Below, one piece after another: positions 7,239-13,944 of a stretch of 17,883 bases of DNA. Below the pieces are notes generated by a model that saw nothing but the letters and a program-made list of their open reading frames with translations, made no database searches and was not told the origin of the DNA. The stretch's first letter is position 1. Each line of letters begins with the position of its first letter. Source of the stretch: Acidimicrobiales bacterium (GTDB taxonomy: Bacteria > Actinomycetota > Acidimicrobiia > Acidimicrobiales > CADCSY01); assembly GCA_030447125.1 (NCBI GenBank), contig JAUJLZ010000016.1, positions 1 through 17,883 on the forward strand, given 5' to 3'. A program made the position numbers and the translations under genes.

Positions 7239-7604
7239 CTGATAGGGATCGGAACCGACCTGGTGGAGGTCGACCGGTTCCGCCTGGCCCTGGTGCGCAC
7301 CCCCCGCTTGGCCGAGCGGCTCTTCAGTGAGTCGGAGCGGGCCGACGCCGGGCGTCGTCGGGACCCGGTCGAGGGGCTGGCCGCCCGCTTTGCCGCCAAG
7401 GAGGCCGTCATGAAGGCGCTCGGCGTCGGCCTGGGCCGCTTCGCCCTGCGCGACGTCGAGGTGATCCGGTCGCCCTCGGGTGCCCCGTCGCTGCGCCTCC
7501 ACGGCGCCGCCGCCGCCCTGGCGGTGGACCAGGGCGTGGCCGAGTGGCGTCTCAGCCTGAGCCACACCCGTCATCTGGCCCACGCCGTGGTCATCGCCTG
7601 GTAG
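7239..7604 (+). CDS. acpS: holo-[acyl-carrier-protein] synthase AcpS, non-standard start
   Basis: Transfers 4'-phosphopantetheine from CoA to a serine of acyl carrier protein. The conserved N-terminus reads LIGIGTDLVEVDRFR from base 7239, where the family has M-(I)-IGIGTDLVE; the Asp of GTDLV binds the metal. The second metal ligand is Glu in RFAAKEAVMKALG, and LSLSHTRHLAHAVVIAW is the usual C-terminus. The first ATG/GTG/TTG in frame is GTG 7263, which would remove the essential Asp, so I infer initiation at CTG 7239 or ATA 7242. GGTGAAG (7230-7236) could serve as ribosome binding site, at better spacing for ATA. The glmS stop (7232-7234) lies inside that box, implying translational coupling. 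About 121 residues, normal for the family. Confidence 0.87.
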   Translation: MIGIGTDLVEVDRFRLALVRTPRLAERLFSESERADAGRRRDPVEGLAARFAAKEAVMKALGVGLGRFALRDVEVIRSPSGAPSLRLHGAAAALAVDQGVAEWRLSLSHTRHLAHAVVIAW

Positions 7605-7649
7605 ACGTGCTGGCGCCCCTCGCCCCGAGCAAGAAACCTAAGCCAATGC

Positions 7650-7678
7650 TTGTCAAGTTCTCTGGTGGTGGGTACAGT
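7650..7678 (+). promoter_or_regulatory. promoter of the hsp20 gene
   Basis: TTGTCA (7650-7655), 17-bp spacer, TACAGT (7673-7678): a good vegetative-type promoter in a gap that is noticeably more AT-rich than its surroundings. The -35 is embedded in a small palindrome CTTG-T-CAAG (7649-7657), a possible operator. It is not the CIRCE element seen at groESL, nor the full HAIR sequence bound by HspR. Confidence 0.65.
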
Positions 7679-7727
7679 GTCGGGTGCAGTACAGGACCGG
7701 GAACCACTGAAAAAGGAGGTAGCAGGG

Positions 7728-8165
7728 ATGCTGATGCGATTCGATCCCCTTCGTGAGTTCGACCGCTTGGTGCAACAGACCACCGGCAGTGGTCGTCCTC
7801 CCGTCATGCCGATGGACGCTTACCGTCATGACGACCACTTCCAGGTGCGCTTCGACGTCCCCGGGGTGGACCCCGGCTCCATCGAGTTGACCGTGGAGAA
7901 GAACGTGCTCACCGTCTCGGCTGAGCGCCAGTGGCAGCCTGGCGAGGGGGACCAGGTGCTGGTGGCGGAGCGTCCCCAGGGCAGCTTCAGCCGCCAGCTC
8001 TTCCTCGGCGAGGGCCTGGACGCCGATGGCATCGAGGCCAGCTACGACAACGGGGTGCTGAGCGTGTCGGTCCCCGTAGCCGAGCAGGCCAAGCCTCGCA
8101 AGGTCGAGATCTCCAGCGGAGGGGCCAGGGCCAAGGCCATCGACGCGACGTCGTCGGCCGCCTGA
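7728..8165 (+). CDS. Hsp20/alpha-crystallin family small heat-shock protein
   Basis: 145 residues from ATG 7728, chosen because a strong AAAAGGAGG box (7711-7719) stands 8 bases upstream; a longer frame exists but would run through the promoter. Small heat-shock proteins are ATP-independent holdases that bind unfolding proteins. The alpha-crystallin domain spans roughly residues 28-130: MDAYRHDDHFQVRFDVPGVDPGSIELTVEKNVLTVSAER at its start and the signature DNGVLSVSVPV near its end. A short Arg/Phe-containing N-terminus (MRFDPLREFDRL) and an Ala/Ser-rich tail flank it; the KVEI near the tail may play the part of the I-X-I oligomerisation motif. Own promoter and terminator, so probably monocistronic and stress-controlled. 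Confidence 0.92.
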   Translation: MLMRFDPLREFDRLVQQTTGSGRPPVMPMDAYRHDDHFQVRFDVPGVDPGSIELTVEKNVLTVSAERQWQPGEGDQVLVAERPQGSFSRQLFLGEGLDADGIEASYDNGVLSVSVPVAEQAKPRKVEISSGGARAKAIDATSSAA

Positions 8166-8181
8166 GCGGCAGCTGCGTGTG

Positions 8182-8215
8182 CCCGGCGGGGCTGGCTGGT
8201 GCCCGTCCCGCCGGG
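8182..8215. terminator. bidirectional terminator between hsp20 and the amidase gene
   Basis: CCCGGCGGG (8182-8190) pairs perfectly with CCCGCCGGG (8207-8215) across a 16-nt loop that can extend the stem slightly. It sits in the 63-bp gap between two convergent stop codons, where a shared terminator is expected. No T-run on either side. Confidence 0.6.
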
Positions 8216-8228
8216 GCCTTCGCGGCGA

Positions 8229-9023
8229 CTACAACAAGCCGTCGAGGAGCCCTCCGAGGAGGCCCTCGTCGCCGTCGTCCGAGGCGGACCCGACGCCGGC
8301 GATGCGAGCGCGGGTGCGCTCGCGCACCTCGACCAGTCGACGCTGGCAGCCGTTGCCCGGACACCCGGTGGCGTCCACGTCGCGGTGGCCGATCAGCGCG
8401 CCCTGGGTCAGCGGGTCGATGCCCCGGGTGCCCAGCTTCCAGGCGGCCACGGCGGCCACGGCGTCGAGGGCGGCGTCAGAGGGCGTGGCCCGGTCGTCGC
8501 TGAAGGTGCCGAGGATGGCGACGCCCACGCTGCCGGTGTTGTGCCCGTTGGCGTGGGCTCCGATGACGCCCCGGCCGCTGCCGTCTTCGCCGGTGGGCCC
8601 GTTGCCTCCAGCCCGGCCCTCGTAGATCCGCCCGGCCTGGTCGACCACGAAGTTGTAGCCGATGTCGGACCAGCCATTGCCCCGCACGTGGAAGGCGTGG
8701 ATGGCCCGGATGCGAGCGGCGGGGTCGGGCTCGTCGGTGGCGGTCACGGTGTGGTGCACGATCACCCGGTTGAGGGGGGCGAAGTCCGGGCGCCCCCGGC
8801 GCAGACCCTCGTCGGCGCCCCATCCGGATCGGGAGATGACGGGCGGCGCGGGGACCGCGGCGATCAACCGGGCGGCACCCAGGTCGGTCCCAGTGGCGGG
8901 CACCGACGGCGCCAGCGTGCGGAGGAGCGTAGGTCCGGCGGCCAGGGCCCCGGCCCCCACGAGCCCCTGCCACAGGAGCTGACGGCGGAGCAGGCGTCGT
9001 TGCAGGTCTTCTTCCTCGGGCAC
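8229..9023 (-). CDS. secreted PGRP-like N-acetylmuramoyl-L-alanine amidase
   Basis: 264 residues from GTG 9023, the only minus-strand gene. The N-terminus has twin arginines and a hydrophobic stretch (RRQLLWQGLVGAGALAAG, about 13-30), pointing to Tat export or a membrane anchor. The Amidase_2/PGRP domain starts with SRSGWGADEG (64-73), a conserved opening of bacterial PGRPs. Likely zinc ligands are His 90 or 91 in VIVHHTV, His 213 in GHRD and Cys 221 in ATGCPG; Tyr 123 in IGYNFVV fits the family. Such enzymes cut the bond between MurNAc and the stem peptide. The C-terminus is an acidic stretch followed by LLGGLLDGLL. A much longer open frame extends back to 9680 but overlaps nnr on the other strand and is rejected. 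No Shine-Dalgarno. Confidence 0.88.
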   Translation of the reverse strand: MPEEEDLQRRLLRRQLLWQGLVGAGALAAGPTLLRTLAPSVPATGTDLGAARLIAAVPAPPVISRSGWGADEGLRRGRPDFAPLNRVIVHHTVTATDEPDPAARIRAIHAFHVRGNGWSDIGYNFVVDQAGRIYEGRAGGNGPTGEDGSGRGVIGAHANGHNTGSVGVAILGTFSDDRATPSDAALDAVAAVAAWKLGTRGIDPLTQGALIGHRDVDATGCPGNGCQRRLVEVRERTRARIAGVGSASDDGDEGLLGGLLDGLL

Positions 9024-9037
9024 GGCGGCGAAGGCTA
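9024..9037 (-). promoter_or_regulatory. possible -10 element for a leaderless amidase transcript
   Basis: On the minus strand TAGCCT (9037 down to 9032) stands 8 bases before the GTG start, with no Shine-Dalgarno. The arrangement matches the one before glmS (same hexamer, 7 bases). The rest of the 60-bp divergent gap must also hold whatever drives nnr on the other strand, for which I see no clear promoter. Confidence 0.35.
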
Positions 9038-9083
9038 ACGCAGCTGGTCGGCAGAAACCGACCGGCCGGGGGAGACTGGTGGT

Positions 9084-10454
9084 GTGATCCCCATCGTCAC
9101 CCCTGCGCAGATGGCCGCGGTCGACGCCGCCGCTCCCGAAGCGGTCGAGGTGTTGGTCGCTCGGGCCGGCGGCGCCGTGGCTCGCGCCGCCGTCGAGCTG
9201 CTCGGGGGGACCTACGGGCGCCGGGTGGTCGTGGTGGCGGGCAAGGGCAACAACGGGGCCGACGGGCGGGAGGCCGCTCGCCGGTTGCGCCGGCGGGGAG
9301 CCCGCGTCCAGGTCGTCGACGTGAGCGCCGACGTGGCTGTGCTGGCCGACTGCGACCTGGTGATCGACGCCGCCTACGGCACCGGGTTTCGGGGGACGTG
9401 GCGGCCACCCCGAGCGGGCCGGGCGCCCGTGCTGGCCGTCGACATACCGAGCGGGGTCGAGGGGGTCACCGGGGCCGTGGAGGGCGGAGCGCTGCCGGCC
9501 GTGCGGACCGTGAGCTTCGCCGCCCTCAAGCCCGGCCTGGTGCTCGGTCGAGGGCGGGAGGTGGCCGGAGAGGTCGACGTGGTCGACATCGGCCTCGACG
9601 CCGGCGCTGCGGCCCAGGCCCATCTGGTCACCGACGCCGACGTGGACGACTGGCTCCCCGAGCCTCCCCCCGACAGCCACAAGTGGCGGGCGGCGGTCTG
9701 GATGGTGGCGGGGAGCCCGGGCATGACCGGGGCGGCCACCCTCGCCGCTCGTGGCGCCCAGCGGGCCGGCGCCGGCTACGTGCGCCTGAGCACGCCGGGG
9801 GGATCACCGGGCGAGGGGGTGCCGCTGGAGGCCGTCGGCGTGTCCCTACCTGCGGAGGGGTGGGCCGAGGAGGTGCTGGAGGGCCTCGGTCGCTTCCGGT
9901 CGGCGGTCGTGGGACCCGGGCTGGGAAGAGACGACGCCATCGGCGCTGAGGTGCGTCGCCTGGTCGCAGGACGACCGGTGCCGCTGGTGGTCGACGGCGA
10001 CGGCCTCGCCGCCCTGGGTCCGAGCCCGGCAGGACTGGATCCCAGCATCGTGTTGACGCCCCACGACGGGGAGTACGCCGGGCTGGCCGGTCGCCCACCC
10101 GGGCCCGATCGCCTGCAAGCGGCTCGGCGCCTGGCGGCCGACACCGGCGCCACCGTCTTGCTCAAGGGATCGACCACGGTCGTGGCCGCTCCCGGCGGCG
10201 AGGTCCTGGTGAGCACCAGCGGGGGACCGCGCTTGGCCAGTGCCGGTACCGGCGACGTGCTCTCGGGGATCATCGCCGCCCTGCTCGCGACCGGGCTCGA
10301 CCCGTTGCGGGCGGCGGCCACCGCTGCCCACGTCCACGGTCGGGCCGCGAGCCTAGGCTGGCCCCGGGGGCTCGTCGCCGGTGATCTCGTCGACCTGCTG
10401 CCCGCCGTCCTCTCGCCCCGCGCCCCCGACCCGGGCCGTCAACTTTTGAGGTAG
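9084..10454 (+). CDS. nnr: bifunctional NAD(P)HX epimerase / ADP-dependent NAD(P)HX dehydratase
   Basis: 456 residues, repairing hydrated NADH and NADPH. The N-terminal epimerase (YjeF_N) domain spans about 1-205, with VVVVAGKGNNGADGREAARRL (nucleotide-binding loop, NNGAD where NNGGD is common), DLVIDAAYGTG and AVDIPSG. The C-terminal ribokinase-like dehydratase covers about 206-445: VAGSPGMTGAATLAARGAQRAGAGYV, VVDGDGL (302-308), TPHDGE (325-330), LLKGSTTVV (360-367), and the ATP/ADP-site signature SAGTGDVLSGIIAALL (386-401). GTG 9084 follows a GGGGGA stretch about 10 bases upstream. It is divergent from the amidase and 5 bases ahead of the CBS gene. nnr next to alr and the tsa genes is common in actinobacteria. 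Confidence 0.94.
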   Translation: MIPIVTPAQMAAVDAAAPEAVEVLVARAGGAVARAAVELLGGTYGRRVVVVAGKGNNGADGREAARRLRRRGARVQVVDVSADVAVLADCDLVIDAAYGTGFRGTWRPPRAGRAPVLAVDIPSGVEGVTGAVEGGALPAVRTVSFAALKPGLVLGRGREVAGEVDVVDIGLDAGAAAQAHLVTDADVDDWLPEPPPDSHKWRAAVWMVAGSPGMTGAATLAARGAQRAGAGYVRLSTPGGSPGEGVPLEAVGVSLPAEGWAEEVLEGLGRFRSAVVGPGLGRDDAIGAEVRRLVAGRPVPLVVDGDGLAALGPSPAGLDPSIVLTPHDGEYAGLAGRPPGPDRLQAARRLAADTGATVLLKGSTTVVAAPGGEVLVSTSGGPRLASAGTGDVLSGIIAALLATGLDPLRAAATAAHVHGRAASLGWPRGLVAGDLVDLLPAVLSPRAPDPGRQLLR

Positions 10455-10459
10455 ACCAC

Positions 10460-10933
10460 ATGCCCCGCACCATGCTCGTCCACCAGGTCATGACCACCGA
10501 CGTGGTGACGTTCTCCCCGGACGAGACCGTCCAGGACGCAACCCGGCGACTTGTCGAGCGGGGCGTCGACGGTGGTCCGGTGGTCGACGAGCACGGCCAC
10601 CTGGTGGGCATGCTCACCAGCGGAGACCTGCTGGTCCAAGAGACCAAGCTGCACTACCCCACGGTGATCTCGCTGTTCGGCGCCTACCTGGAGCTCCCCT
10701 CGTCGCACCGCAAGTTCGAGGAGGACCTGCGCCGGGCGGTGGGGGCCACCGTGGGAGACGTCATGCACGCCGACCCGGTCGCCTGCGCCGACGACGACAC
10801 CCTGGAGCGGGCGGCCACGCTCATGCACGACCACGACGTCAGCCGCCTGCCGGTGACCACCCGCGGCCATCTCGTCGGCATCATCGCCCGGGGTGACATC
10901 CTGCGGGCGGTGATGGGTCGCGGCCCTGCGTGA
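10460..10933 (+). CDS. CBS-domain pair protein
   Basis: 157 residues made almost wholly of two CBS domains: about 8-60 (VMTTDVVTFSPDETVQDATRRL, ending HLVGMLTSGDLL) and about 98-153 (VGDVMHADPVACADDDTLERAATLM, ending HLVGIIARGDIL). A linker of some 35 residues (LHYPTVISLFGAYLELPSSHRKFEEDL) separates them and is typical of stand-alone bacterial CBS pairs. CBS pairs usually bind adenine nucleotides and sense energy state; no target or ligand can be read from the sequence. ATG 10460 follows a GAGGTAG box (about 10448-10454) that overlaps the end of nnr, so the two are probably translated from one message. Cytoplasmic. Confidence 0.92.
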   Translation: MPRTMLVHQVMTTDVVTFSPDETVQDATRRLVERGVDGGPVVDEHGHLVGMLTSGDLLVQETKLHYPTVISLFGAYLELPSSHRKFEEDLRRAVGATVGDVMHADPVACADDDTLERAATLMHDHDVSRLPVTTRGHLVGIIARGDILRAVMGRGPA

Positions 10934-10958
10934 GCGGAGCCGAGCTGGGCGACGGGCA

Positions 10959-12116
10959 GTGAGCGGGCGACCGGCCTGGGCCGAGGTCGACGTGGGGGCG
11001 GTGGCGGCCAACGTTCGTGCCCTGTGTGGCGTCGCCGCTCCGGCGGCCCTGTGCGCCGTGGTCAAGGCCGACGGCTACGGCCACGGGGCGGTCGCCGTGG
11101 CCCGGGCTGCGCTGGGCGCCGGGGCGTCGTGGCTGGCCGTGGCCATGGCCGGGGAGGCCGTCCCCCTGCGCAGCGAGGGGATCGACGCTCCCATCCTCGT
11201 GCTGGCCGAGCCCTCGCCCGAAGAGCACGCCTCGGTCGTGGCCCTGGGCCTGCGCCCCTGCGTCTACACCACAGCCGGCATCGAGGGCCTGGCCCGGGCG
11301 GTGGCCCGGGCCGGGGCCCCGCCGCTGCCGGTCCACCTGAAGGTCGACACGGGGATGCACCGGGTGGGCACCGCCCCCACCGATGCCCTGGCCCTGGCCA
11401 CGAGGGTGGCCGAGTGCCCGGAGCTGGTCCTCGAAGGGTTGTGGACGCATTGTGCGGTGGCCGACGAGCCCGGACACCCGTTCACCGCGGTGCAGGCGGC
11501 CCGCTTCCAGGCGGTGGTGGAGGAACTGGCCGCCGCCGGTCTCCGCCCCCGGATCGTGCATGCCGCCAACTCGGCTGCCACCCTCGACCGCCCCGACCTG
11601 CGCCTCGACCTGGTGCGTTGCGGCATCACCGTCTACGGGCTCGACCCCAGCCCGGCCCTGGCCCGTCGCCTGCCCCTGCGCCCGGCCCTGCGCCTTGCCG
11701 CCCGGGTGTCGTTGGTGCGCACGGTGGGCGCCGGCGACGGTGTCTCCTATGGCCTACGCCATCGCTGCGCCCAGGACAGCGTGGTGGCCACCGTGCCCCT
11801 CGGCTACGCCGACGGCGTGTCCCGACGCCTGGGTGAGGTCGGAGCGGAGGTGCTCGTGGCCGGACGGCGACGGCCGATCGTGGGCAGCATCACCATGGAC
11901 CAGCTCCTCGTCGATTGTGGTCCGCCTTCGGACCCCGCCTCGTCCGTCCAGGCGGGTGACGAGGTCGTCCTCATCGGGCGACAGGCGGACCAGTGCATCG
12001 GTGCCGGCGAGTGGGCCGGGCGCCTGGGCACCATCACCTACGAGGTGGTGTGCGCCATCTCCGCCCGGGTGCCGCGCCGCTACGTGGGCGAGGCCGACGA
12101 CCCGCTGGGGCCCTGA
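10959..12116 (+). CDS. alr: alanine racemase
   Basis: 385 residues. Makes D-alanine for peptidoglycan using pyridoxal phosphate. PLP-binding Lys 36 sits in AVVKADGYGHGA. The catalytic Tyr 264 of the opposite face is in DGVSYGLRHRC. Other landmarks: HLKVDTGMHRVG (126-137), LEGLWTHCAVAD (158-169), HAANSAAT (201-208), VRCGITVYG (219-227), VPLGYADGVSRRL (279-291) and VGSITMDQLLVD (308-319). GTG 10959 gives the usual MxRPAWAEVD start. It begins 25 bases after the CBS gene, and the gap contains a sequence loosely like the repeat before glmM. Together with glmM and glmS it belongs to cell wall precursor supply. Full length for the family. Confidence 0.96.
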   Translation: MSGRPAWAEVDVGAVAANVRALCGVAAPAALCAVVKADGYGHGAVAVARAALGAGASWLAVAMAGEAVPLRSEGIDAPILVLAEPSPEEHASVVALGLRPCVYTTAGIEGLARAVARAGAPPLPVHLKVDTGMHRVGTAPTDALALATRVAECPELVLEGLWTHCAVADEPGHPFTAVQAARFQAVVEELAAAGLRPRIVHAANSAATLDRPDLRLDLVRCGITVYGLDPSPALARRLPLRPALRLAARVSLVRTVGAGDGVSYGLRHRCAQDSVVATVPLGYADGVSRRLGEVGAEVLVAGRRRPIVGSITMDQLLVDCGPPSDPASSVQAGDEVVLIGRQADQCIGAGEWAGRLGTITYEVVCAISARVPRRYVGEADDPLGP

Positions 12117-12127
12117 GCGCAGCCGGG

Positions 12128-12139
12128 TACGATCGGGCC
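12128..12139 (+). promoter_or_regulatory. probable -10 element for a leaderless uracil-DNA glycosylase transcript
   Basis: TACGAT (12128-12133), then 6 bases, then the GTG start at 12140. There is no Shine-Dalgarno sequence. This is the best fit to TANNNT among the three such sites in the window and could let the glycosylase-tsaE-tsaB-rimI-tsaD run be transcribed separately from alr. No clear -35. Confidence 0.45.
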
Positions 12140-12730
12140 GTGTCGGACCTGGCCGCCATCGCCGCCGAGGCGTCCACCTGCACGCGCTGCACCCTGGCGC
12201 AAGGTCGAACCCAGGTGGTCTTCGGCATGGGGAACCCGAACGCCGATCTGCTCTTCGTGGGCGAGGGGCCCGGGGCCGACGAGGATGTTGCCGGACTGCC
12301 CTTCGTGGGTCGCTCGGGCAAGCTGCTCGACCGGATGATGACCGAGGAGATGGGCCTCACCCGGGCCGACTGCTACATCGCCAACATGGTGATGTGCCGG
12401 CCCCCCGCCAACCGCGACCCCAGGCCCGACGAGATGGCGACCTGTCGCCCCTGGCTCGACGCCAAGTTCGCCCACATCGATCCCAAGGTGGTGGTGACGC
12501 TGGGCAACGTGGCCACCCGCGCCCTCCTCGGGCGTCGGGAGGGGATCAGCCAACTCCGGGGACGGTCCTATCCCTGGGAGGGCCGACTGCTGATCCCCAC
12601 CTTCCACCCGTCGGCGGCGCTGCGCGGCACGCTGGGGGCCGCCGCCGCCATCCGGGCCGACCTGGTCCGGGCCAAGATGGCGCTGGCGGAGGCGAGCGTC
12701 GCTCCCATCGAACGCGAGGCCCTCCGGTGA
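12140..12730 (+). CDS. family 4 (UdgA-type) uracil-DNA glycosylase, [4Fe-4S]
   Basis: 196 residues from GTG 12140. Removes uracil from DNA as the first step of base excision repair. The four cysteines that hold the iron-sulfur cluster in family 4 are present: Cys 14 and Cys 17 (CTRC), Cys 86 (MCRPP) and Cys 102 (ATCRPW). The active-site motifs are GEGPGADED (41-49), followed by [12 protein letters not shown] (53-64), and HPSAAL (156-161). GEGPG rather than GEAPG is a minor change. Family 5 enzymes have a different first motif lacking the acidic residue, so family 4 is the better call. A longer frame starting at 11993 would overlap alr and gives no homology. The stop overlaps the tsaE start by 4 bases (GTGA). 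Confidence 0.93.
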   Translation: MSDLAAIAAEASTCTRCTLAQGRTQVVFGMGNPNADLLFVGEGPGADEDVAGLPFVGRSGKLLDRMMTEEMGLTRADCYIANMVMCRPPANRDPRPDEMATCRPWLDAKFAHIDPKVVVTLGNVATRALLGRREGISQLRGRSYPWEGRLLIPTFHPSAALRGTLGAAAAIRADLVRAKMALAEASVAPIEREALR

Positions 12731-13218
12731 GCCTGACCGCCGCCACCGCGGGCGTGGACCAGACCCGGGCCCTGGCCAAGGCCCTGTCGGAGCTGGCTCG
12801 TCCTGGTGACCTGGTGCTGCTCGCCGGTGACCTGGGCACGGGCAAGACCGCCTTTGCCCAGGGCTTCGCCGCCGGGCTCGGGGTCGAGGAGGTCGTCACC
12901 AGCCCCACCTTCACCCTGGTGCGCAGCTATCCCGGTGGTCGCCTGACGATGAACCACGTCGACGTCTACCGCCTCGAGCGTCTGCAGGAGGCGGTCGAAC
13001 TGGGCCTGGCCGAGATGGTCGACGAGGACGCCGTCACCCTCATCGAGTGGGGGGACGTGGTCGTGCCCGCCCTGCCCGCCGACTTCTTGGAGGTCCATCT
13101 GGCCTACGGGCAGGCCGATGCCGACGAGCGCCAGCTGCAGCTGCGCACGATCGGCCGGAGGTGGACGTTGCGCCAGCCGGCCCTCCAGTCGGCGCTCACG
13201 CCCTGGATGGTGGCTTGA
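12727..13218 (+). CDS. tsaE: tRNA threonylcarbamoyladenosine biosynthesis ATPase TsaE
   Basis: 163 residues. TsaE is the ATPase that works with TsaB and TsaD to transfer threonylcarbamoyl to A37 of ANN-decoding tRNAs. Walker A loop GDLGTGKT at 34-41; switch-like VTSPTFTLV at 57-65; HVDVYRL at 77-83, the family's HxDxYRL signature; and LIEWGD at 105-110 in the Walker B-like position. GTG 12727 overlaps the glycosylase stop by 4 bases, which implies translational coupling. The C-terminal 30 residues (after about 133) are Arg/Gln-rich and not conserved. tsaB begins 2 bases after its stop. Confidence 0.94.
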   Translation: MSLTAATAGVDQTRALAKALSELARPGDLVLLAGDLGTGKTAFAQGFAAGLGVEEVVTSPTFTLVRSYPGGRLTMNHVDVYRLERLQEAVELGLAEMVDEDAVTLIEWGDVVVPALPADFLEVHLAYGQADADERQLQLRTIGRRWTLRQPALQSALTPWMVA

Positions 13219-13219
13219 G

Positions 13220-13942
13220 ATGATCGTCCTCGGCATCGAGACGGCAACACCGCAGGTGGGCTGCGCCATCGGTGCCCACGAGGGGGTGCTGGCCAGCTTC
13301 CACGCCTCCCGGGGCCGCCGCCACGCCGAGATCCTGGCGCCCGCCATCGACTTCATCCGGCGCCAGGCCCAGGTGGAGCTCGACGAGATCGGTGCCGTCG
13401 CCGCCGACGTGGGCCCGGGGCTGTTCACCGGTCTGCGCGTCGGAGTGGTCACGGCCAAGGCCATGGCCATGGCCTTGCGGGTGCCGGTCATCGGGGTGTC
13501 CAGCCTCGACCTGCTGGCCTTCCCGGTGCGCTGGACCCATCGTCGCATCGTCTCGGTGGTCGACGCCCGTCGTGGTGAGGTCTTCTACGGCTTCTACCGC
13601 CAGGTCCCCGGCGGAGTGCAGCGGCTCTCCGAGCAGCGCGTCGGCAGCCCCGAGGAGCTGTGCTCGGAGATCGTGGCCAGCGGCGACGAGTGCCTGGCCG
13701 TCGGTGACGGCGCCCTGCGCTACGCCGAGCAACTCCAGGAGCTCACCCGGGTGGAGATCGGCGAAGCCGGCCTGGCCTACCCCTCGGCCGGCTCCCTGGT
13801 CCAGTTGGCCCACGCCCAGGCCCTGCGCGAGGAGTTCATCAACCCCTGGGAGCTGGCACCGGTCTACCTGCGCAAGGCCGACGCCGAGATCAACTGGCCC
13901 ACCCGTGCTCGTCGCTCCTCCGAACCGGGCAGCGTGGGTTGA
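13220..13942 (+). CDS. tsaB: tRNA threonylcarbamoyladenosine biosynthesis protein TsaB
   Basis: 240 residues. TsaB is the inactive Kae1-like partner that dimerises with TsaD in the t6A complex. It starts with the ASKHA motif MIVLGIETATPQVGCAIG, continues with RRHAEILAPAI (33-43), ADVGPGLFTGLRVG (62-75) and KAMAMALRVPVIGVSSLDLLA, and has DARRGEVFYGFY (115-126), all typical of TsaB. It lacks the metal-binding HxxxH of TsaD. ATG 13220 is one base beyond the tsaE stop; a longer frame from 13118 would run inside tsaE and is not needed. The stop at 13940-13942 overlaps a possible TTG start of rimI. Confidence 0.95.
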   Translation: MIVLGIETATPQVGCAIGAHEGVLASFHASRGRRHAEILAPAIDFIRRQAQVELDEIGAVAADVGPGLFTGLRVGVVTAKAMAMALRVPVIGVSSLDLLAFPVRWTHRRIVSVVDARRGEVFYGFYRQVPGGVQRLSEQRVGSPEELCSEIVASGDECLAVGDGALRYAEQLQELTRVEIGEAGLAYPSAGSLVQLAHAQALREEFINPWELAPVYLRKADAEINWPTRARRSSEPGSVG

Positions 13943-13944
13943 CC

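Noticed and set aside
5893..7242. 449-codon plus-strand frame inside glmS that could suggest a frameshift in glmS
   Set aside because: Arg/Gly-rich out-of-frame translation. The glmS frame runs on without interruption through recognisable SIS motifs and the KTVTVG tail, so no frameshift is needed.
6020..7567. 515-codon open frame on the minus strand across glmS and acpS
   Set aside because: Shadow frame spanning two recognised genes, low-complexity product.
7650..7727. 26-residue N-terminal extension of Hsp20
   Set aside because: It would place the promoter and the AAAAGGAGG box inside the coding region; ATG 7728 has ideal spacing.
8229..9680. Minus-strand frame extending the amidase to 483 residues
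   Set aside because: The extra 219 residues lie opposite nnr, have no family features, and the recognisable amidase with its signal sequence begins at GTG 9023.
11993..12730. Longer start for the uracil-DNA glycosylase
   Set aside because: The added part overlaps alr and is Arg/Gly-rich; the family's N-terminal CxxC lies 14 residues after GTG 12140, as expected.
13118..13942. Longer tsaB starting inside tsaE
   Set aside because: The conserved ASKHA start MIVLGIET begins at ATG 13220, and the upstream part is an out-of-frame reading of tsaE.
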